Origin: Curvibacter sp.
Lineage (GTDB): Bacteria > Pseudomonadota > Gammaproteobacteria > Burkholderiales > Burkholderiaceae_C
Reading direction: 5' to 3'
Length of the DNA stretch: 64,000 bases
Assembly (NCBI GenBank): GCA_004293725.1
Contig: REAW01000010.1
Span: forward strand, 62,001 to 126,000
This document shows positions 48,181 through 59,900 of this stretch, in pieces. How positions within the stretch are numbered: position 1 is the first letter of the stretch; each line of letters begins with the position of its first letter. The notes below the pieces were generated by a model. That model saw only the letters and a program-made list of their open reading frames with translations, was not told the origin of the DNA and searched no databases. The position numbers and the translations under genes were made by a program.

Positions 48181-49589
48181 ATCTTTCCGGGGTTCAGGAT
48201 GTTGTGCGGGTCCAGCGCCCGTTTGATGGTTCGCATCATGTCCACCGCACCGTTGCCAGTCTCTTCCACCAGAAAACCCTGTTTATGCAGGCCCACACCG
48301 TGTTCGCCGGTGCAAGTGCCGCCCAGCTGTAGAGCGCGCGATACCAATTGGTGGTTCAGCTTTTCGGCCAGTGCGCGCTCTGCCGGTATGGCTGGGTCAA
48401 TCAGGTATCCCATATGAAAGTTGCCGTCACCCACGTGCCCAACCAAAAAATAAGGCAAACCAGCTTCCTGTGCTTCCGTCACACTGTCCAGCAACGCATC
48501 TGCCAAATGGGAAATCGGCACGCAGGCGTCCGTGGTGATGGCTTTGCAGCCAGGGCGCGACTGCACACCTGCAAAGTAGGCGTTGTGCCGTGCGGTCCAA
48601 AGACGGGTGCGTTCTTCGGGGGTTTGCGCCCACTCGAATGCGGCGCCGCCAAATTCGGCGGCAATATCTTGCACCGTCTGTACTTGCTCCTTGACACCAT
48701 CGGGCGAACCGTGGAACTCCATCAACAGCATGGCGCCTTCGCGCAGGGTGAGCTTGGAGTGCGCGTTGACCATCCGGATAGTGTTGGCGTCCAGCAGTTC
48801 GCAGCGCGCAATCGGTATGCCCAATTGAATGATCTGGATGGTGGTGTTCACCGCATCGGCCAGGCTGTTGAACGAGCAGGTGGCTGCCATTACAGCCTCG
48901 GGCAAGGGGTAAAGCTTCACCGTGACTTCAGTGATCACGCCCAGCGTACCTTCACTACCGACCAATAGGCGTGTCAAGTCGTAGCCAGCGCTGCTTTTCT
49001 TGGCCCGCGTACCGGTGCGGATAATTTCTCCGCTCGCGGTTACCACTTCCAGCGCCAATACGTTTTCCCGCATGGTCCCGTAGCGCACGGCATTGGTACC
49101 GCTGGCCCGGGTGGCGCTCATGCCGCCAATCGTTGCATCGGCCCCCGGATCAATGGGAAAGAAGAGGCCTGTCGACTTGATCTCGTCATTGAGCTGCTTG
49201 CGTGTCACACCGGGCTGCACCGTGACCGTCAGGTCTTCGGCGTTGATCGCCAGGATTTGGTTCATGCGACTCACATCGAGGCTGAGGCCGCCTTGTACGG
49301 CCAGTAAATGCCCTTCCAATGAGGAACCCACGCCAAACGGAATCACCGGCACCCGGTACTGGGCAGCCAGCGCCACCGCATCACTGACATCTGCCGTGCT
49401 GTGGGCAAACACCACGGCGGCTGGCGGCGGAATATCAAACGCGGATTCGTCGCGCCCATGTTGCTCGCGCACCACCCATGCGGTGGAAAACTGCTCTCCA
49501 AACCGAGCGCCTAACGCTACCAAAAACTCCGCAGGAATGATGCGCTGCGTTACTTCCGGCAACGAGGGGGGGAGGTAAGGGGCGTTCAT
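48168..49589 (-). CDS. FAD-binding oxidoreductase (D-lactate dehydrogenase/GlcD type)
   Basis: VIPFGVGSSLEGHLLAVQGGLSLDVSRMNQIL; GTCTGEHGVGLHKQGFL. Confidence 0.94.
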   Translation of the reverse strand: MNAPYLPPSLPEVTQRIIPAEFLVALGARFGEQFSTAWVVREQHGRDESAFDIPPPAAVVFAHSTADVSDAVALAAQYRVPVIPFGVGSSLEGHLLAVQGGLSLDVSRMNQILAINAEDLTVTVQPGVTRKQLNDEIKSTGLFFPIDPGADATIGGMSATRASGTNAVRYGTMRENVLALEVVTASGEIIRTGTRAKKSSAGYDLTRLLVGSEGTLGVITEVTVKLYPLPEAVMAATCSFNSLADAVNTTIQIIQLGIPIARCELLDANTIRMVNAHSKLTLREGAMLLMEFHGSPDGVKEQVQTVQDIAAEFGGAAFEWAQTPEERTRLWTARHNAYFAGVQSRPGCKAITTDACVPISHLADALLDSVTEAQEAGLPYFLVGHVGDGNFHMGYLIDPAIPAERALAEKLNHQLVSRALQLGGTCTGEHGVGLHKQGFLVEETGNGAVDMMRTIKRALDPHNILNPGKIFSL

Positions 49590-49697
49590 GACAGGTCTCC
49601 GGTCGGGGTGTTACGAAACATGGATGTTTTCCATTCTATGAACAAGCGGTGTTTCGATGCCTGACGGAAAACTGGCAGCGAATTGGACGGTAAGTTT

Positions 49698-50453
49698 CTA
49701 TGGAGCAGACAAAGTAAAGTTTTGTATGCCGGTGATGTGCTCCCCCGCTGGCATCAACGCGGTGGCTGGCCTGAGGTACATCATGCTGACCGCCATAGGA
49801 AAGATGTTGGGCAGCGGCGTGTCGCCCACAATGGTCGCGCGGTTGAGCTCCCACACAAACGTGCGGGGCTGCGTCAGCGTGTGGGTCTCTAGGTACAGTA
49901 CCTTTCGGTCCCGGATGCGCGCGACCTCCAGCACATAGTCACCGGCGCGGGTACCTTCGGTACTTACTTCAATACGCCAGTTTTGATTGGCCAAAGGGAG
50001 CACCTTAAGGCTACTAACTTTGAAAGCTCCAGCCACCGATTGCGCAAAGTTTTCTCGGGCTACCGCGTTTTGTTTTTCCCGCGCGTTGAAGGCTTCCGCC
50101 ACTTCCTGGCAGCGTTTCGGCGTGTAGCTGGAGCCGTCGCCCAGAAGGGAGCGACGTTCAACGACTTTGGGGCAGACTTCTGCGCGGCCTGTACGCCGCA
50201 CCAACTCCATGTAACAGGCGGAACGGTAGTAATAGGTTCTGCCAGCGCCAGGAAACGAAAACCACGCACCATCGAGCATGCCGCTGGCATAGGCGGAGGG
50301 GGATATGGCTTCGCAGACAGCCTCTAGCTCTGACTTGCTGTAGCGGTCGAACTGGTAGCGCGTGTCCGCGCCGTTTGACTGGGCCAACGCTGCGCTGCTG
50401 GAGGCGACTAGCACCGATGCGAATACGAACCAAGGTGGACAAAGAGGGACCAT
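49698..50453 (-). CDS. exported hypothetical protein
   Basis: Signal peptide (SSSAALAQ), conserved-looking Cys pattern; no family recognised. Confidence 0.6.
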   Translation of the reverse strand: MVPLCPPWFVFASVLVASSSAALAQSNGADTRYQFDRYSKSELEAVCEAISPSAYASGMLDGAWFSFPGAGRTYYYRSACYMELVRRTGRAEVCPKVVERRSLLGDGSSYTPKRCQEVAEAFNAREKQNAVARENFAQSVAGAFKVSSLKVLPLANQNWRIEVSTEGTRAGDYVLEVARIRDRKVLYLETHTLTQPRTFVWELNRATIVGDTPLPNIFPMAVSMMYLRPATALMPAGEHITGIQNFTLSAP

Positions 50454-50536
50454 GCTGCGCAGTATGGTCAGCAAGTACACCTATTGCAAGTAGGCGCATG
50501 GCTGAAAAAACTTAGTGTTCCTGCCACAATGCCGTC

Positions 50537-51109
50537 ATGGGAAATCGACTTACACAAATTGCAACCCGCACCGGGGACAACGGAACCACGGGGCTGGGTG
50601 ACAACACCCGGGTGTCCAAAAATAGCCTGCGCGTTCACGCGATGGGTGAGGTGGACGAGCTGAACTCGCACATCGGTGTATTGCTTTGCGAGGAAATGCC
50701 AGAGGGTGTGCGCAGTGTACTGGTGGAGGTTCAGCACCAGCTTTTCAACCTTGGCGGTGAGCTCTCAATTCCCGGCTTCGAGTTGCTCAAGAGTGAAGCG
50801 GTTTTGGCACTGGACGAAGCCCTCGAACTGCATAACGAAGCCTTGCCACGCCTCCAAGAATTCATCTTGCCCGCAGGCACCCGCGCAGCCGCATTGGCCC
50901 ATGTGTGCCGCACCGTGGCCCGTCGGGCCGAGCGCGCTGTGGTGGCACTGGGCAATGAAGAAGCGCTGAAGGATACGCCGCGCCAATACCTCAACCGCTT
51001 GTCGGACCTGATGTTTGTGTTCTCCCGCGTCCTCAATCGCCACCGAACGGATGGCACCTTGGGTGACGACGTGTATTGGAAAAGCGCGCGTATGCAGTCC
51101 GGTCAGTAG
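50537..51109 (+). CDS. PduO-type cob(I)alamin adenosyltransferase
   Basis: RTGDNGTTGLGDNTRVSKNSLRVHAMGEVDELNSHIG; CRTVARRAERAV. Confidence 0.95.
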   Translation: MGNRLTQIATRTGDNGTTGLGDNTRVSKNSLRVHAMGEVDELNSHIGVLLCEEMPEGVRSVLVEVQHQLFNLGGELSIPGFELLKSEAVLALDEALELHNEALPRLQEFILPAGTRAAALAHVCRTVARRAERAVVALGNEEALKDTPRQYLNRLSDLMFVFSRVLNRHRTDGTLGDDVYWKSARMQSGQ

Positions 51110-51161
51110 GAGTGCACAGGCGAGCTTGCAGGCAATCCCCCCCCCTTACTTCTTCCAAACG

Positions 51162-52106
51162 ATGAACTTTCTCCGCAAAATCCCCTACGTGATGGTGCTT
51201 GCCTTGGCCGCCTGTGGCGGACAAAAGGCCTTGGAGCCTGCTGCATTGAACGAACTGTACGCGCAGCCGCTGGCTCCGCCGGCCAAGCCGCTGCGGGTTT
51301 TCCACATCGGACACAGCTTGGTCAACACAGACATACCGATGATGCTGGAGCAACTGGCGGGTCCCGGTCACGACCACCGGTCTCAGCTAGGGTGGGGCGC
51401 TTCACTGAAGTCGCATTGGGAGCCTGACGTGCCTGTTAATGGTTTTGCTGAGATGAATGGGCATGCCCGATATCAGGATGCGCGCAAAGCGGTGGACAGT
51501 GGCCAGTTCGATGTGGTGGTGTTGGCTGAAGCGGTTGAGATCAAGGACATGATCAAGTACCACGACAGCCCCAAGTACATTCGTAAATGGGCGCACGACG
51601 CCCGCGCTGCCAATCCGCAGAGCCGTGTTTACCTCTATGAGTTGTGGCACAACCTCGATGACCCTGCCGGTTGGCTGGAACGACTGGACCGGGACCTTGG
51701 CCTCTATTGGGAGGGGGTGTTGTTGGCACAGGGCCTGGCACACCAAGACACCGGAGGGCCGGTGTATGTGATTCCAGCCGGGCAAGTGATGGCGCGCTTG
51801 GTTCGGGAAATTGAGAAACGAGGAGGGGTGGATCGTCTCCGAACGCGCAAAGATTTATTTGCCCTCACTGACAAGGGTGAGCAGGACACGATTCATTTGA
51901 GTCCACTGGGCAATTATCTAGTCGCACTAACCCACTATGCGGTGCTTTACCATCGGCCCCCGCCTGCCACCCCGCAGCGTATTCAACTGGTCAATGGCAG
52001 CCAGCTTCCAGAAATATCGCCAGAATTGGCGGGCCTCATGAGTGAAATCATTTGGTCGGTTGTCACCAGCTATCCGAAGACCGGTGTTGTGCAGCGCAAA
52101 GGCTAA
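51162..52106 (+). CDS. SGNH-like lipoprotein, putative
   Basis: Lipobox LAAC; FHIGHSLVNTD block and DTIHLSPLGNYL (DxxH) near C-terminus. Confidence 0.55.
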   Translation: MNFLRKIPYVMVLALAACGGQKALEPAALNELYAQPLAPPAKPLRVFHIGHSLVNTDIPMMLEQLAGPGHDHRSQLGWGASLKSHWEPDVPVNGFAEMNGHARYQDARKAVDSGQFDVVVLAEAVEIKDMIKYHDSPKYIRKWAHDARAANPQSRVYLYELWHNLDDPAGWLERLDRDLGLYWEGVLLAQGLAHQDTGGPVYVIPAGQVMARLVREIEKRGGVDRLRTRKDLFALTDKGEQDTIHLSPLGNYLVALTHYAVLYHRPPPATPQRIQLVNGSQLPEISPELAGLMSEIIWSVVTSYPKTGVVQRKG

Positions 52107-52276
52107 TGCCCAAAGTACACACATCGAAATCAATCGCGCAAATACGTTTCCCAAAAACGCGTCGCTGTGCCCCTGCTGCCTGAACACCACTTGTAAATGG
52201 GGGTTCTAAGGCGTTGGAAGCCTTTGACTAGGTTTAACTTGACGACTAGCACCGCCAAGCCAAGCCAAGCCAAGAC

Positions 52277-55200
52277 TCAGACTTCTTCGCCCGTGCGCCG
52301 GGCGCGCATAGCCGAGCGCCGCGCCATCGCGTCGTTGCGGGCCTCGGCCCGGTCGTTGACCGCTTCGGTCGCAGAAGCTGCCTGCGCTGCAGCTACAGGG
52401 GCTTTCGGTTTATCGTCCAGATGCTTGGCCAAGGCAGCGAGCGTTGGAAACCGGAAGATGTCGGTAATTGACAACTTGGTGGCTCCCAGCGCTTGGCGAA
52501 TTTCCCGGTGGGCTTGCACGGCCAGAAGGCTGTGGCCGCCAAGGGAAAAGAAGTTGTCGCGCGCTCCCACTTTGGGCACACCCAATATGCGGGCCCAAAT
52601 GGCGGCAAGTTGCGACTCGATATCGCTTTGAGGCGCGACGAAAGTTTCGGTTTGCGGCGCGCTAGCCGAAGGCGCGGGCAGTGCCTTGCGGTCTACCTTG
52701 CGGTTGGGGGTAAGGGGGAAACTGTCCAAGGTCACAAAATGCGCCGGGATCATGTGTTCTGGCAAAACCGCTGCGAGTTCGGCGCGCAGGCTCACTTCAT
52801 GCGCGCTGCCCGACAGGTAGGCCACCAAACGCAAATCGCCAGGGCTGTCTTCACGCGCCAGCACAACGGCTTGCTTGACACCAGGCTGGGCTTCCAGCAC
52901 CGCTTCAATTTCACCAAGTTCAATACGATAGCCGCGCAACTTCACTTGGAAGTCTGCGCGCCCCAGGAAATCGAGCTTGCCATCCGCACGCCACCGCACT
53001 AGGTCGCCGGTTCTGTACATCCGCGCACCCCAAGGGCAGGCGCGTTCTGTGGTCACGAAAGTATCCGGCTTGAAGCGCTCCTCGGTCAGATCGGGGCGCT
53101 GCCAATAGCCACGCGTCACGCCGTCGCCCCCTATCCACAACTCGCCCGCAGTGCCGGGAGGCACCGGGTTCATTGCCTCGTCCAGCACATACATCTGCTG
53201 GTTAGCCAACGGGGTGCCAATGTTGGAGATCGGCTCAACCTCGCCGACCTCTTCTACCGAGGACCAGATGGTGGTCTCGGTCGGGCCATACATGTTCAGG
53301 ATGCGCGCTCTAGAGGCGTTGCGCAGATCGTTCACCAAGGCTCCAGGCAGTGCCTCGCCGCCCACCATCAGGGTCTTTACGCTTGAGAGTGCCATGCGGG
53401 CTTCATCGTTCATGGCGATCATGCGGGCCATCGAAGGGGTGCACTGCAGATGCGTCACCCCGTGGCGCAGAATCTGGGCCGCAATGGAGTAATCCCCCTC
53501 CTGCGCGCCACCTCCCGAGTTGGCGCGCTTCACCACCTCAGCCAAGGGGTACAGCGCCTCTAGCACACGCTCGGGCGCAATGCCATAGTCCACCAAGCAA
53601 GCCACCTCGCCCACGCCAATGCGTTTTAGCTGCTCAACCCGGGCAAGGGCGTCTTCAACGGTGCCAAACAGCCCCGAGTCTTCAAAGTAGCGCTGGAACG
53701 CGAAATCGAGGATCGCGTCATTTTCCTCGGCCGTCAGTGTGCGCAGGTCGATGTCCATCGGATTTTCGACGCCCGCAGGTTTCTTGAAAGCCGGGAACGC
53801 CCAGGCGTATTGCTTGACCAAGCCAACTGCGGCGCCAAGGTAAGCCTTCATCGGGCCTTCGGCTACGCGGCGCACCTGCTCACGGTCCCGGCCAATGTAG
53901 GTGTGCAGCATCAGTGTGACGGTGAACTGGGCCGGGTCATGGCCTGCCTTGCGCAGGGCCTCGTGATAAATGATGATTTTCTTGGCCACCTCGTCAATCG
54001 ATTGACCCAGCAAATGCGTCAGCACGTTGGCGCCAAGCTCACCGGCCTCGCGCCAGGTGTCGGGGTTGCCCGCGGTGGTGACCCATAGTTGCAACTCTTT
54101 GGACACGGGGCGTGGCTGGGTCTTCACAGTAAACGGAGTGCCATCGGCTTTCAGAAAATCCACTCCCTCGCCGCGCCACAAACGCCGAACCTGATCGGCG
54201 GCGGCGTACATGGCGGCCTTGTTCTTGGGCGGCGTATTTTCGGGGCGCAGCACAAAGTCTTCTGGCTGCCAGCCCGAGGCAACCGCAATGCCTGCGCGCC
54301 CGTTGGTCAGGTTGTCAATAACCGCCCATTCCTCTGCAATGCGTGCCGGGTGGTGCAAGGGCACCACGCACGAGCCCGCGCGCACAGCGATGTTTTTGGT
54401 CACGGCCGCCACAGCGGCTCCGGTTACTGCCGGGTTCGGATAAGGGCCACCGAAGGCATGAAAGTGGCGCTCGGGCGTCCAGACGGCACAAAAACCATGG
54501 GTATCGGCAAACTTGGCACCTTCCAAGAGAAGTTCGTATTTCTTCGGGCCCTGCCCGTCGTCATTGCCCCAGTAGTAGATGGAGAAATCCATCTTCTGCG
54601 GGTTGACAAAGCTGCCCGATGACACGAGTGCACGGTTTTCATCCGACGAAATAACCACCTTGAAGCCGCGTGCCAGGGTCCAGAAAAGTTCCAACACCGA
54701 GATGTCGAACGACAGCGAAGTAACAGCCAGCCAGACACCCGGCTCCGCGCCGATACGTTGGTCCATGCCGGTAAAGAAGTTGGCAACGTTGCGGTGCTCC
54801 ACCATCACGCCCTTGGGCCGTCCGGTGGAGCCCGAGGTGTAGATCATGTAGGCGATGTCCTGCGGCTGCACGTCGCACACCGGGTTGGCTGAAGGTGCGG
54901 CGTGGATACGGCCATCGCTTCCCAACTCCAGCACCTGCGCGCTATGGGCGGGCAAAGCGATGCCCGACTGCGTTACCACCACCGGGCACGCGCTGTCTTC
55001 AATAAACAACGCGATGCGTTCAGCCGGATAGGCCGGATCCATGGGCACATAGGCTCCACCCGCTTTGTGGATGCCCAAAGCGCCGATCAAGAGATCCAGG
55101 CTGCGGCGAGTGCAAAGACCCACCAGCGTGCCAGGGGTAACACCCATTCCGATGAGCGTGTGAGCCACCTTGTTGGCCCGGGCATTGAGTGCGGCATAGG

Positions 55201-56818
55201 TCAGGCTTTCGGCTTCACAGACCAAAGCCACTGCCTCCGGTGTCTTGGCAACTTGTGCTTCAAACGCCTGGTGAATGGTCGTGGGGTTGCGCAGCGCGGC
55301 AGTTGCGTTCCAGCCGTGCAAAACCTGCGTGCGTTCGGCCTGGGTCAGGGCCGAGACACTGGCCAAGGGCGTGTCGCCGGGTAGTTGGGCCAATTCGCTA
55401 ACCACATGGCGTATGCGGGCGGCGAGCGCTTGGGCCTGGGGCGCAGAGAGCCTTGCGGCGTCGTAGTAAAAAGCCGAGGGCGATAGCGTGACCACACTGC
55501 CCGCCACCGCAGCGTCTCCAAGCGCCAACTGCGGAACGGTCAGGCCTTGCAGTGCGCTGTCGCGCGTCATCAGGTCTAGCGCAAAGGCGGGTGTAGCGCG
55601 GGCTTTGGTTAACGCTTCGGTGAGGCTGGCCTTGGCTTCGGTGATGGACCCCTCGGCGTTCACGGCAATCGGCACCCAGTAGCTTAAGTAGCCTGGCAAG
55701 CCTTCGCCTCCCAGTGCAAAATCCACCGCGGGTTGGCCAAGCGCACGTGCGCCGGCCAAGGCAAGGCTAGCAAAATCACCCGAGAGCGGCAGGCTTTGCC
55801 AATCGGCCTGGGTGGCAGAGCCTGCCCCCGCAACCTGTGCGGGGTTCATTCGCAGCAGTGCTCGGCGCAAAGCAGCTTCGCCCGGCACGACGGCGGCAAG
55901 CGCGTCAGAGAGTTGCTGCGCCTGTGCTGCGTCAAGCAATGGCAGGCTAGCATCGGTGATCGTCGAGGGGCACACCGGACCGCCTTTGATCTGGCAGCTC
56001 AAACGGTTTAGGCGCACCGCACCTGTGCCGCAGGCCACCACCAGCCCTTCTGGCGTGGCCGAAAACACGGTGCCCGCAGCCCCCGACCCCTCTGCGGGTT
56101 CCGCTGCGCCAACGTTTAGCACGCGCGATGCGGTGGCGATTTTTGCGGTGGAAAGTGGGTTCCAGTAGCGCCCATGGTCTAGTGCGCACACCCGGCGGAT
56201 CACCTCTGGTGCAGGCTTGGAGAAATCAATACGCCCCATGGCGCTGGGGCGATCATGGCGCATGTGAATGCTGCGCAGCGAAAGATCTTGGCGCTGGCGG
56301 CGAATACCATTTTCCAACTGGCCGACCAGGGCCGGGAAAGATTCCATACCCGCTTCGAAGCAGCGGGTGTTCAGCGTCAGCGCGGTGTCATTCGCAGTAA
56401 TGTCAAAAAGGCGTTGCTCAAGAATGTCGCCCTCATCCACCCCACCTTCCATCAAATGCCAGGTGATGCCGTGATGCGCCTCTCCCGCCAGAATGGCCCA
56501 AACCGGGGCATTCAGACCGGCATGGCGTGGCAAGGGACCATCATGAAAATTTACGGCGCCGCTCGAAGCCATGGCCAGCACTTGGTCGGGTATGACCGAG
56601 AGGTTCGCAACGGACAAAAGCCATTCAACCGATAGCCCGGCAAGCGCAGCCCAATCGCCCGCCGCCTCCACGCGCAACCCTTTGGACAGCGCCCATTTCT
56701 TTACATCCGCGTTGCGGGTGACGACGGCAGCAATGCGGTGGCCACGCTCTAGCAAGATCTGGCCACATTGGCTGGTCAGAGATTCATTGCCGATCAAAAG
56801 CGCAGAAAAAATGGTCAT
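52277..56818 (-). CDS. NRPS-type protein: formyltransferase - truncated C-like region - A domain with inserted luciferase-like monooxygenase - PCP
   Basis: Formyltransferase [22 protein letters not shown]...[10 protein letters not shown] motifs [66 protein letters not shown]...[31 protein letters not shown]. Confidence 0.95.
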   Translation of the reverse strand: MTIFSALLIGNESLTSQCGQILLERGHRIAAVVTRNADVKKWALSKGLRVEAAGDWAALAGLSVEWLLSVANLSVIPDQVLAMASSGAVNFHDGPLPRHAGLNAPVWAILAGEAHHGITWHLMEGGVDEGDILEQRLFDITANDTALTLNTRCFEAGMESFPALVGQLENGIRRQRQDLSLRSIHMRHDRPSAMGRIDFSKPAPEVIRRVCALDHGRYWNPLSTAKIATASRVLNVGAAEPAEGSGAAGTVFSATPEGLVVACGTGAVRLNRLSCQIKGGPVCPSTITDASLPLLDAAQAQQLSDALAAVVPGEAALRRALLRMNPAQVAGAGSATQADWQSLPLSGDFASLALAGARALGQPAVDFALGGEGLPGYLSYWVPIAVNAEGSITEAKASLTEALTKARATPAFALDLMTRDSALQGLTVPQLALGDAAVAGSVVTLSPSAFYYDAARLSAPQAQALAARIRHVVSELAQLPGDTPLASVSALTQAERTQVLHGWNATAALRNPTTIHQAFEAQVAKTPEAVALVCEAESLTYAALNARANKVAHTLIGMGVTPGTLVGLCTRRSLDLLIGALGIHKAGGAYVPMDPAYPAERIALFIEDSACPVVVTQSGIALPAHSAQVLELGSDGRIHAAPSANPVCDVQPQDIAYMIYTSGSTGRPKGVMVEHRNVANFFTGMDQRIGAEPGVWLAVTSLSFDISVLELFWTLARGFKVVISSDENRALVSSGSFVNPQKMDFSIYYWGNDDGQGPKKYELLLEGAKFADTHGFCAVWTPERHFHAFGGPYPNPAVTGAAVAAVTKNIAVRAGSCVVPLHHPARIAEEWAVIDNLTNGRAGIAVASGWQPEDFVLRPENTPPKNKAAMYAAADQVRRLWRGEGVDFLKADGTPFTVKTQPRPVSKELQLWVTTAGNPDTWREAGELGANVLTHLLGQSIDEVAKKIIIYHEALRKAGHDPAQFTVTLMLHTYIGRDREQVRRVAEGPMKAYLGAAVGLVKQYAWAFPAFKKPAGVENPMDIDLRTLTAEENDAILDFAFQRYFEDSGLFGTVEDALARVEQLKRIGVGEVACLVDYGIAPERVLEALYPLAEVVKRANSGGGAQEGDYSIAAQILRHGVTHLQCTPSMARMIAMNDEARMALSSVKTLMVGGEALPGALVNDLRNASRARILNMYGPTETTIWSSVEEVGEVEPISNIGTPLANQQMYVLDEAMNPVPPGTAGELWIGGDGVTRGYWQRPDLTEERFKPDTFVTTERACPWGARMYRTGDLVRWRADGKLDFLGRADFQVKLRGYRIELGEIEAVLEAQPGVKQAVVLAREDSPGDLRLVAYLSGSAHEVSLRAELAAVLPEHMIPAHFVTLDSFPLTPNRKVDRKALPAPSASAPQTETFVAPQSDIESQLAAIWARILGVPKVGARDNFFSLGGHSLLAVQAHREIRQALGATKLSITDIFRFPTLAALAKHLDDKPKAPVAAAQAASATEAVNDRAEARNDAMARRSAMRARRTGEEV
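53535..54595 (-). other. MupA/Atu3671-type FMN-dependent luciferase-like monooxygenase domain inserted in the A domain (approximate bounds)
   Basis: [50 protein letters not shown]...[26 protein letters not shown], between A4 ([10 protein letters not shown]) and A5 (NMYGPTET). Confidence 0.9.
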
Positions 56819-56906
56819 TTGAAACTCCTAGGTCCTATCGGGTAGCTGCTCAGCCATTGGCAGGCAGATTTTGTTTGCAAGTCTTGTGTACCAAAGACGG
56901 TTCAGT

Positions 56907-59900
56907 TCACCGCGTTGGCGTTGGGGTTGGCGCGGGCGCGGGCGGCGCCATCGACGAACCACTGGGTTTGCCCCCTTCAGCGCGTGCGATAACGGCCTTC
57001 ATCTTGGCAGCAAGAACGCGAACATTGGGCTCCAGGACCATGCTGTCATGGTTGCCAGGAACCTCAAACACTTCCAGCGTAGGGGCAAAGCGGGTGAGGT
57101 CATTGTCGGCAAAGACATACTCTTTGGCCGAAGACACCCACTGCCCCCCGGTAACCTTGTACTTGCGGTCCAAGGGCGGGCGAAAAAGCACAGTGGCGCC
57201 GTCGTGTACTTGCATCTCATACACCGTAATTGCGTGGCGAAAAGCGGCCTCAATCACGGCGTTGTGAAATTGCACGGGGCTGTGCGCATCGGTTTTGGGC
57301 TGACGCTTCTCTATCTCCCAGACCCAGCGGTTCTTGGCCCAGGTTACAAAATAGCCCAATCCTTCTTCCCTGAGTAGCGCCCATTTGATGGCCGCTTTGT
57401 CCGCTCGGGTCAGGGTAGGGCGCATCGGCAAAGGGGTGTCAAGCAGAACCAACAGCGATACGACCTCACCTGCCTCTTTCAACTGGCGCGCCATTTCCCA
57501 GGCGGTCAAGCCGCCACCTGAAAAACCGCCCAGCATATACGGGCCATGGGGCTGCACTTGGCGCAACTCGGCAATGTAGTCGGCGGCGGCCTGTGGCAAG
57601 GTATTGTGCGGGGCTTGATCGCCCAAAAGCCCGCGCGCTTGCATGCCATAAAAGGGTCGGTCGCCGCCGAGTAGCTGCGCCAGGTGGCGCAGATTCAGAA
57701 CGTTACCAAACATGCCTGCGACAAGAAAGAATGGCTGTCTCGTACCGCCTTCGCCCTGGTGCATGGGTACCAAATGGGTGAAGCGGCGGGTAGGGGCGGC
57801 GGCGGGTTTTGCTTGCGCATCGCTGTCTCCAACATCACCCACTTGCGCGACTATCAAGGCGGCACACGCAGCCACCGAAGGGGCTTCAAAGAGGATCGAG
57901 ATCGGGAAGTCCACCCGATAGGTTTTCTTCACCATCGCAAACAGGCGCACAGCGATCAGGCTATGGCCGCCAAGGTCGAAAAAGCTGTCTTCTACGCCGA
58001 CTTGTGCCACACCAAGAAGCTCCTGCCAGAAGCCAACGAGTGTGCGTTCAATGTCGTTCTTGGGGGCAACATAGGCGGTATCCAGATCGGGCCGCTCGAA
58101 CGATTGCATCTCAGACTTAGCCGCCTCAACCTCGACCGTCTGTCGCACCAGCGCAGGCAGATCCAACGACGAGACAATCACCTGCGCTTGCCCCAAAGCA
58201 ACCGCGCGCGCGAAGGCTTGTGCGCCCTCCTCGGGACGAATACCCTGAGAGAAAGCGTACATCAGACGCTCTTCAGCAGGCGACATGGGTTTGTCGTGTG
58301 CTGGGCCGTCGTCGTATTCCAACTCGCGCGCATCGGCTTGGCCAAAGTTCAGCGCACCATCTAGCTTGCGGATCGAGAAGCCCTCGATCTCGACGCAAAC
58401 CTCGCCCTCTGGCGTGGCCAGGGTGACGTTGAAGGTGGCTGTAGCTCCTTGCGCCTGGTTGTCCGCAACGCTGACCACATGGCTGACGATCTCGTTTGGG
58501 AGCGCGCGCAGCACACGAACCATGCCGTAAGACACCGGCACCCAAAGGTGGTCGGGGCGATAGCCCTTGATAAGGTCCATCGCCCAGCCGGTGGCAAGGT
58601 CCAACAGCGCGGGATGCAGGGCCCAAGGCCCGGCCTCGCCGCGAAAGGCGCTGGGCAACGCCAATGTCGCAAGCCCCTCGCTCGCGCCGGTGCTGCGCGA
58701 ACACAGTACGCGCCAACGCGGACCAAAGTTGAGATGTGCCTCTTGGGGGCTGAGCAGCCCATCTCCGGTTTCGGGCGCGGGCAGCCGGGCTGCAATGTCT
58801 GCCACGTTGATACGGCGGCTTGTTACGGCCACTGGCACAACGCGAGCTTGGGCGTGCAGCTGCCAGCCCTTGCGGCCTTTGGCCAAGGCGGCAGAGCGCA
58901 GTTCAAACCCATAGCCTTCATCGCTGCGGATCAATTTCGCGCGCACTTCGCGGGCTTCGCCATCCGCCACGGCCAAGGGCCGGAAGAAATACAGGTCACG
59001 CAGCTCAAAAGCGCCCTCCTCACCGTGGGCGCGCATGGCCTCGGCAGCGATTTCAAGGTACCCGGTGCCGGGAATCAGCGCCTGGCCCGCTTTGGTACGG
59101 TGACCATCCAGCACCCAGCGATCCATGCCATAGGTGGCGGCGAACATCCGGTTGCCGGTCGCGTCAAAACCAGCCTCATCCAGCATGGGGGCCACTATGG
59201 GCACCATCGGCGCGGCAGCACGACCGGTCCGCTCGGCCAAGGCCTCGGCCGCCATGCCTACGCCAGTCCAAATGCCCCAGTTCACCGCTATCACTTTGGT
59301 CTTACCACCCAGACGCGACTTGGAAAACGCGTTCAGATATTCATTTGCTGCAACGTAATCGATCTGACCCGCAGGGCCGGTGACGGTGGAGGTGGAGGAG
59401 AAGAGCACCATCAGATCAACCGAGCCGTCGGGAAACAACTTGTCCAAAACAAGCGTACCGTGGAGCTTCGGGGCGAAGACCTCTTCCACCTTGGCAGGGG
59501 TCTTCAGCATCAAGGGGCCATCATCCACAACGCCAGCGGCATGGATCACCGCCCGCACCCGGCCAAACCGCGCTTCGCCGGCCTTCACTGCGGCCGACAT
59601 ATCGTCCATGTTGCACACATCGGCAGGGGTAACCAAAACTTGGCCCCCCAATGCCTCCAGCCGTTGCAGCGCCAAGATGCGGTGACTGATCGGATCGGCA
59701 GGGTCATGGGCTGCCAGATAGCTCTGCCAAGCCTCACGCGGGGGCAGCGCCCGGCGTGCAATCAGGGTGACCTTGACAGCAAAGCGCTGAATCAGGTCTT
59801 CTGCAACGGTAAGGCCGATCCCACCAAAGCCCCCGGTAATGAGCACATGTGCGCCTTGGGGCAGGCTAAAACCGGCGTCTTCTGGCAAGGCCTGGGATTT

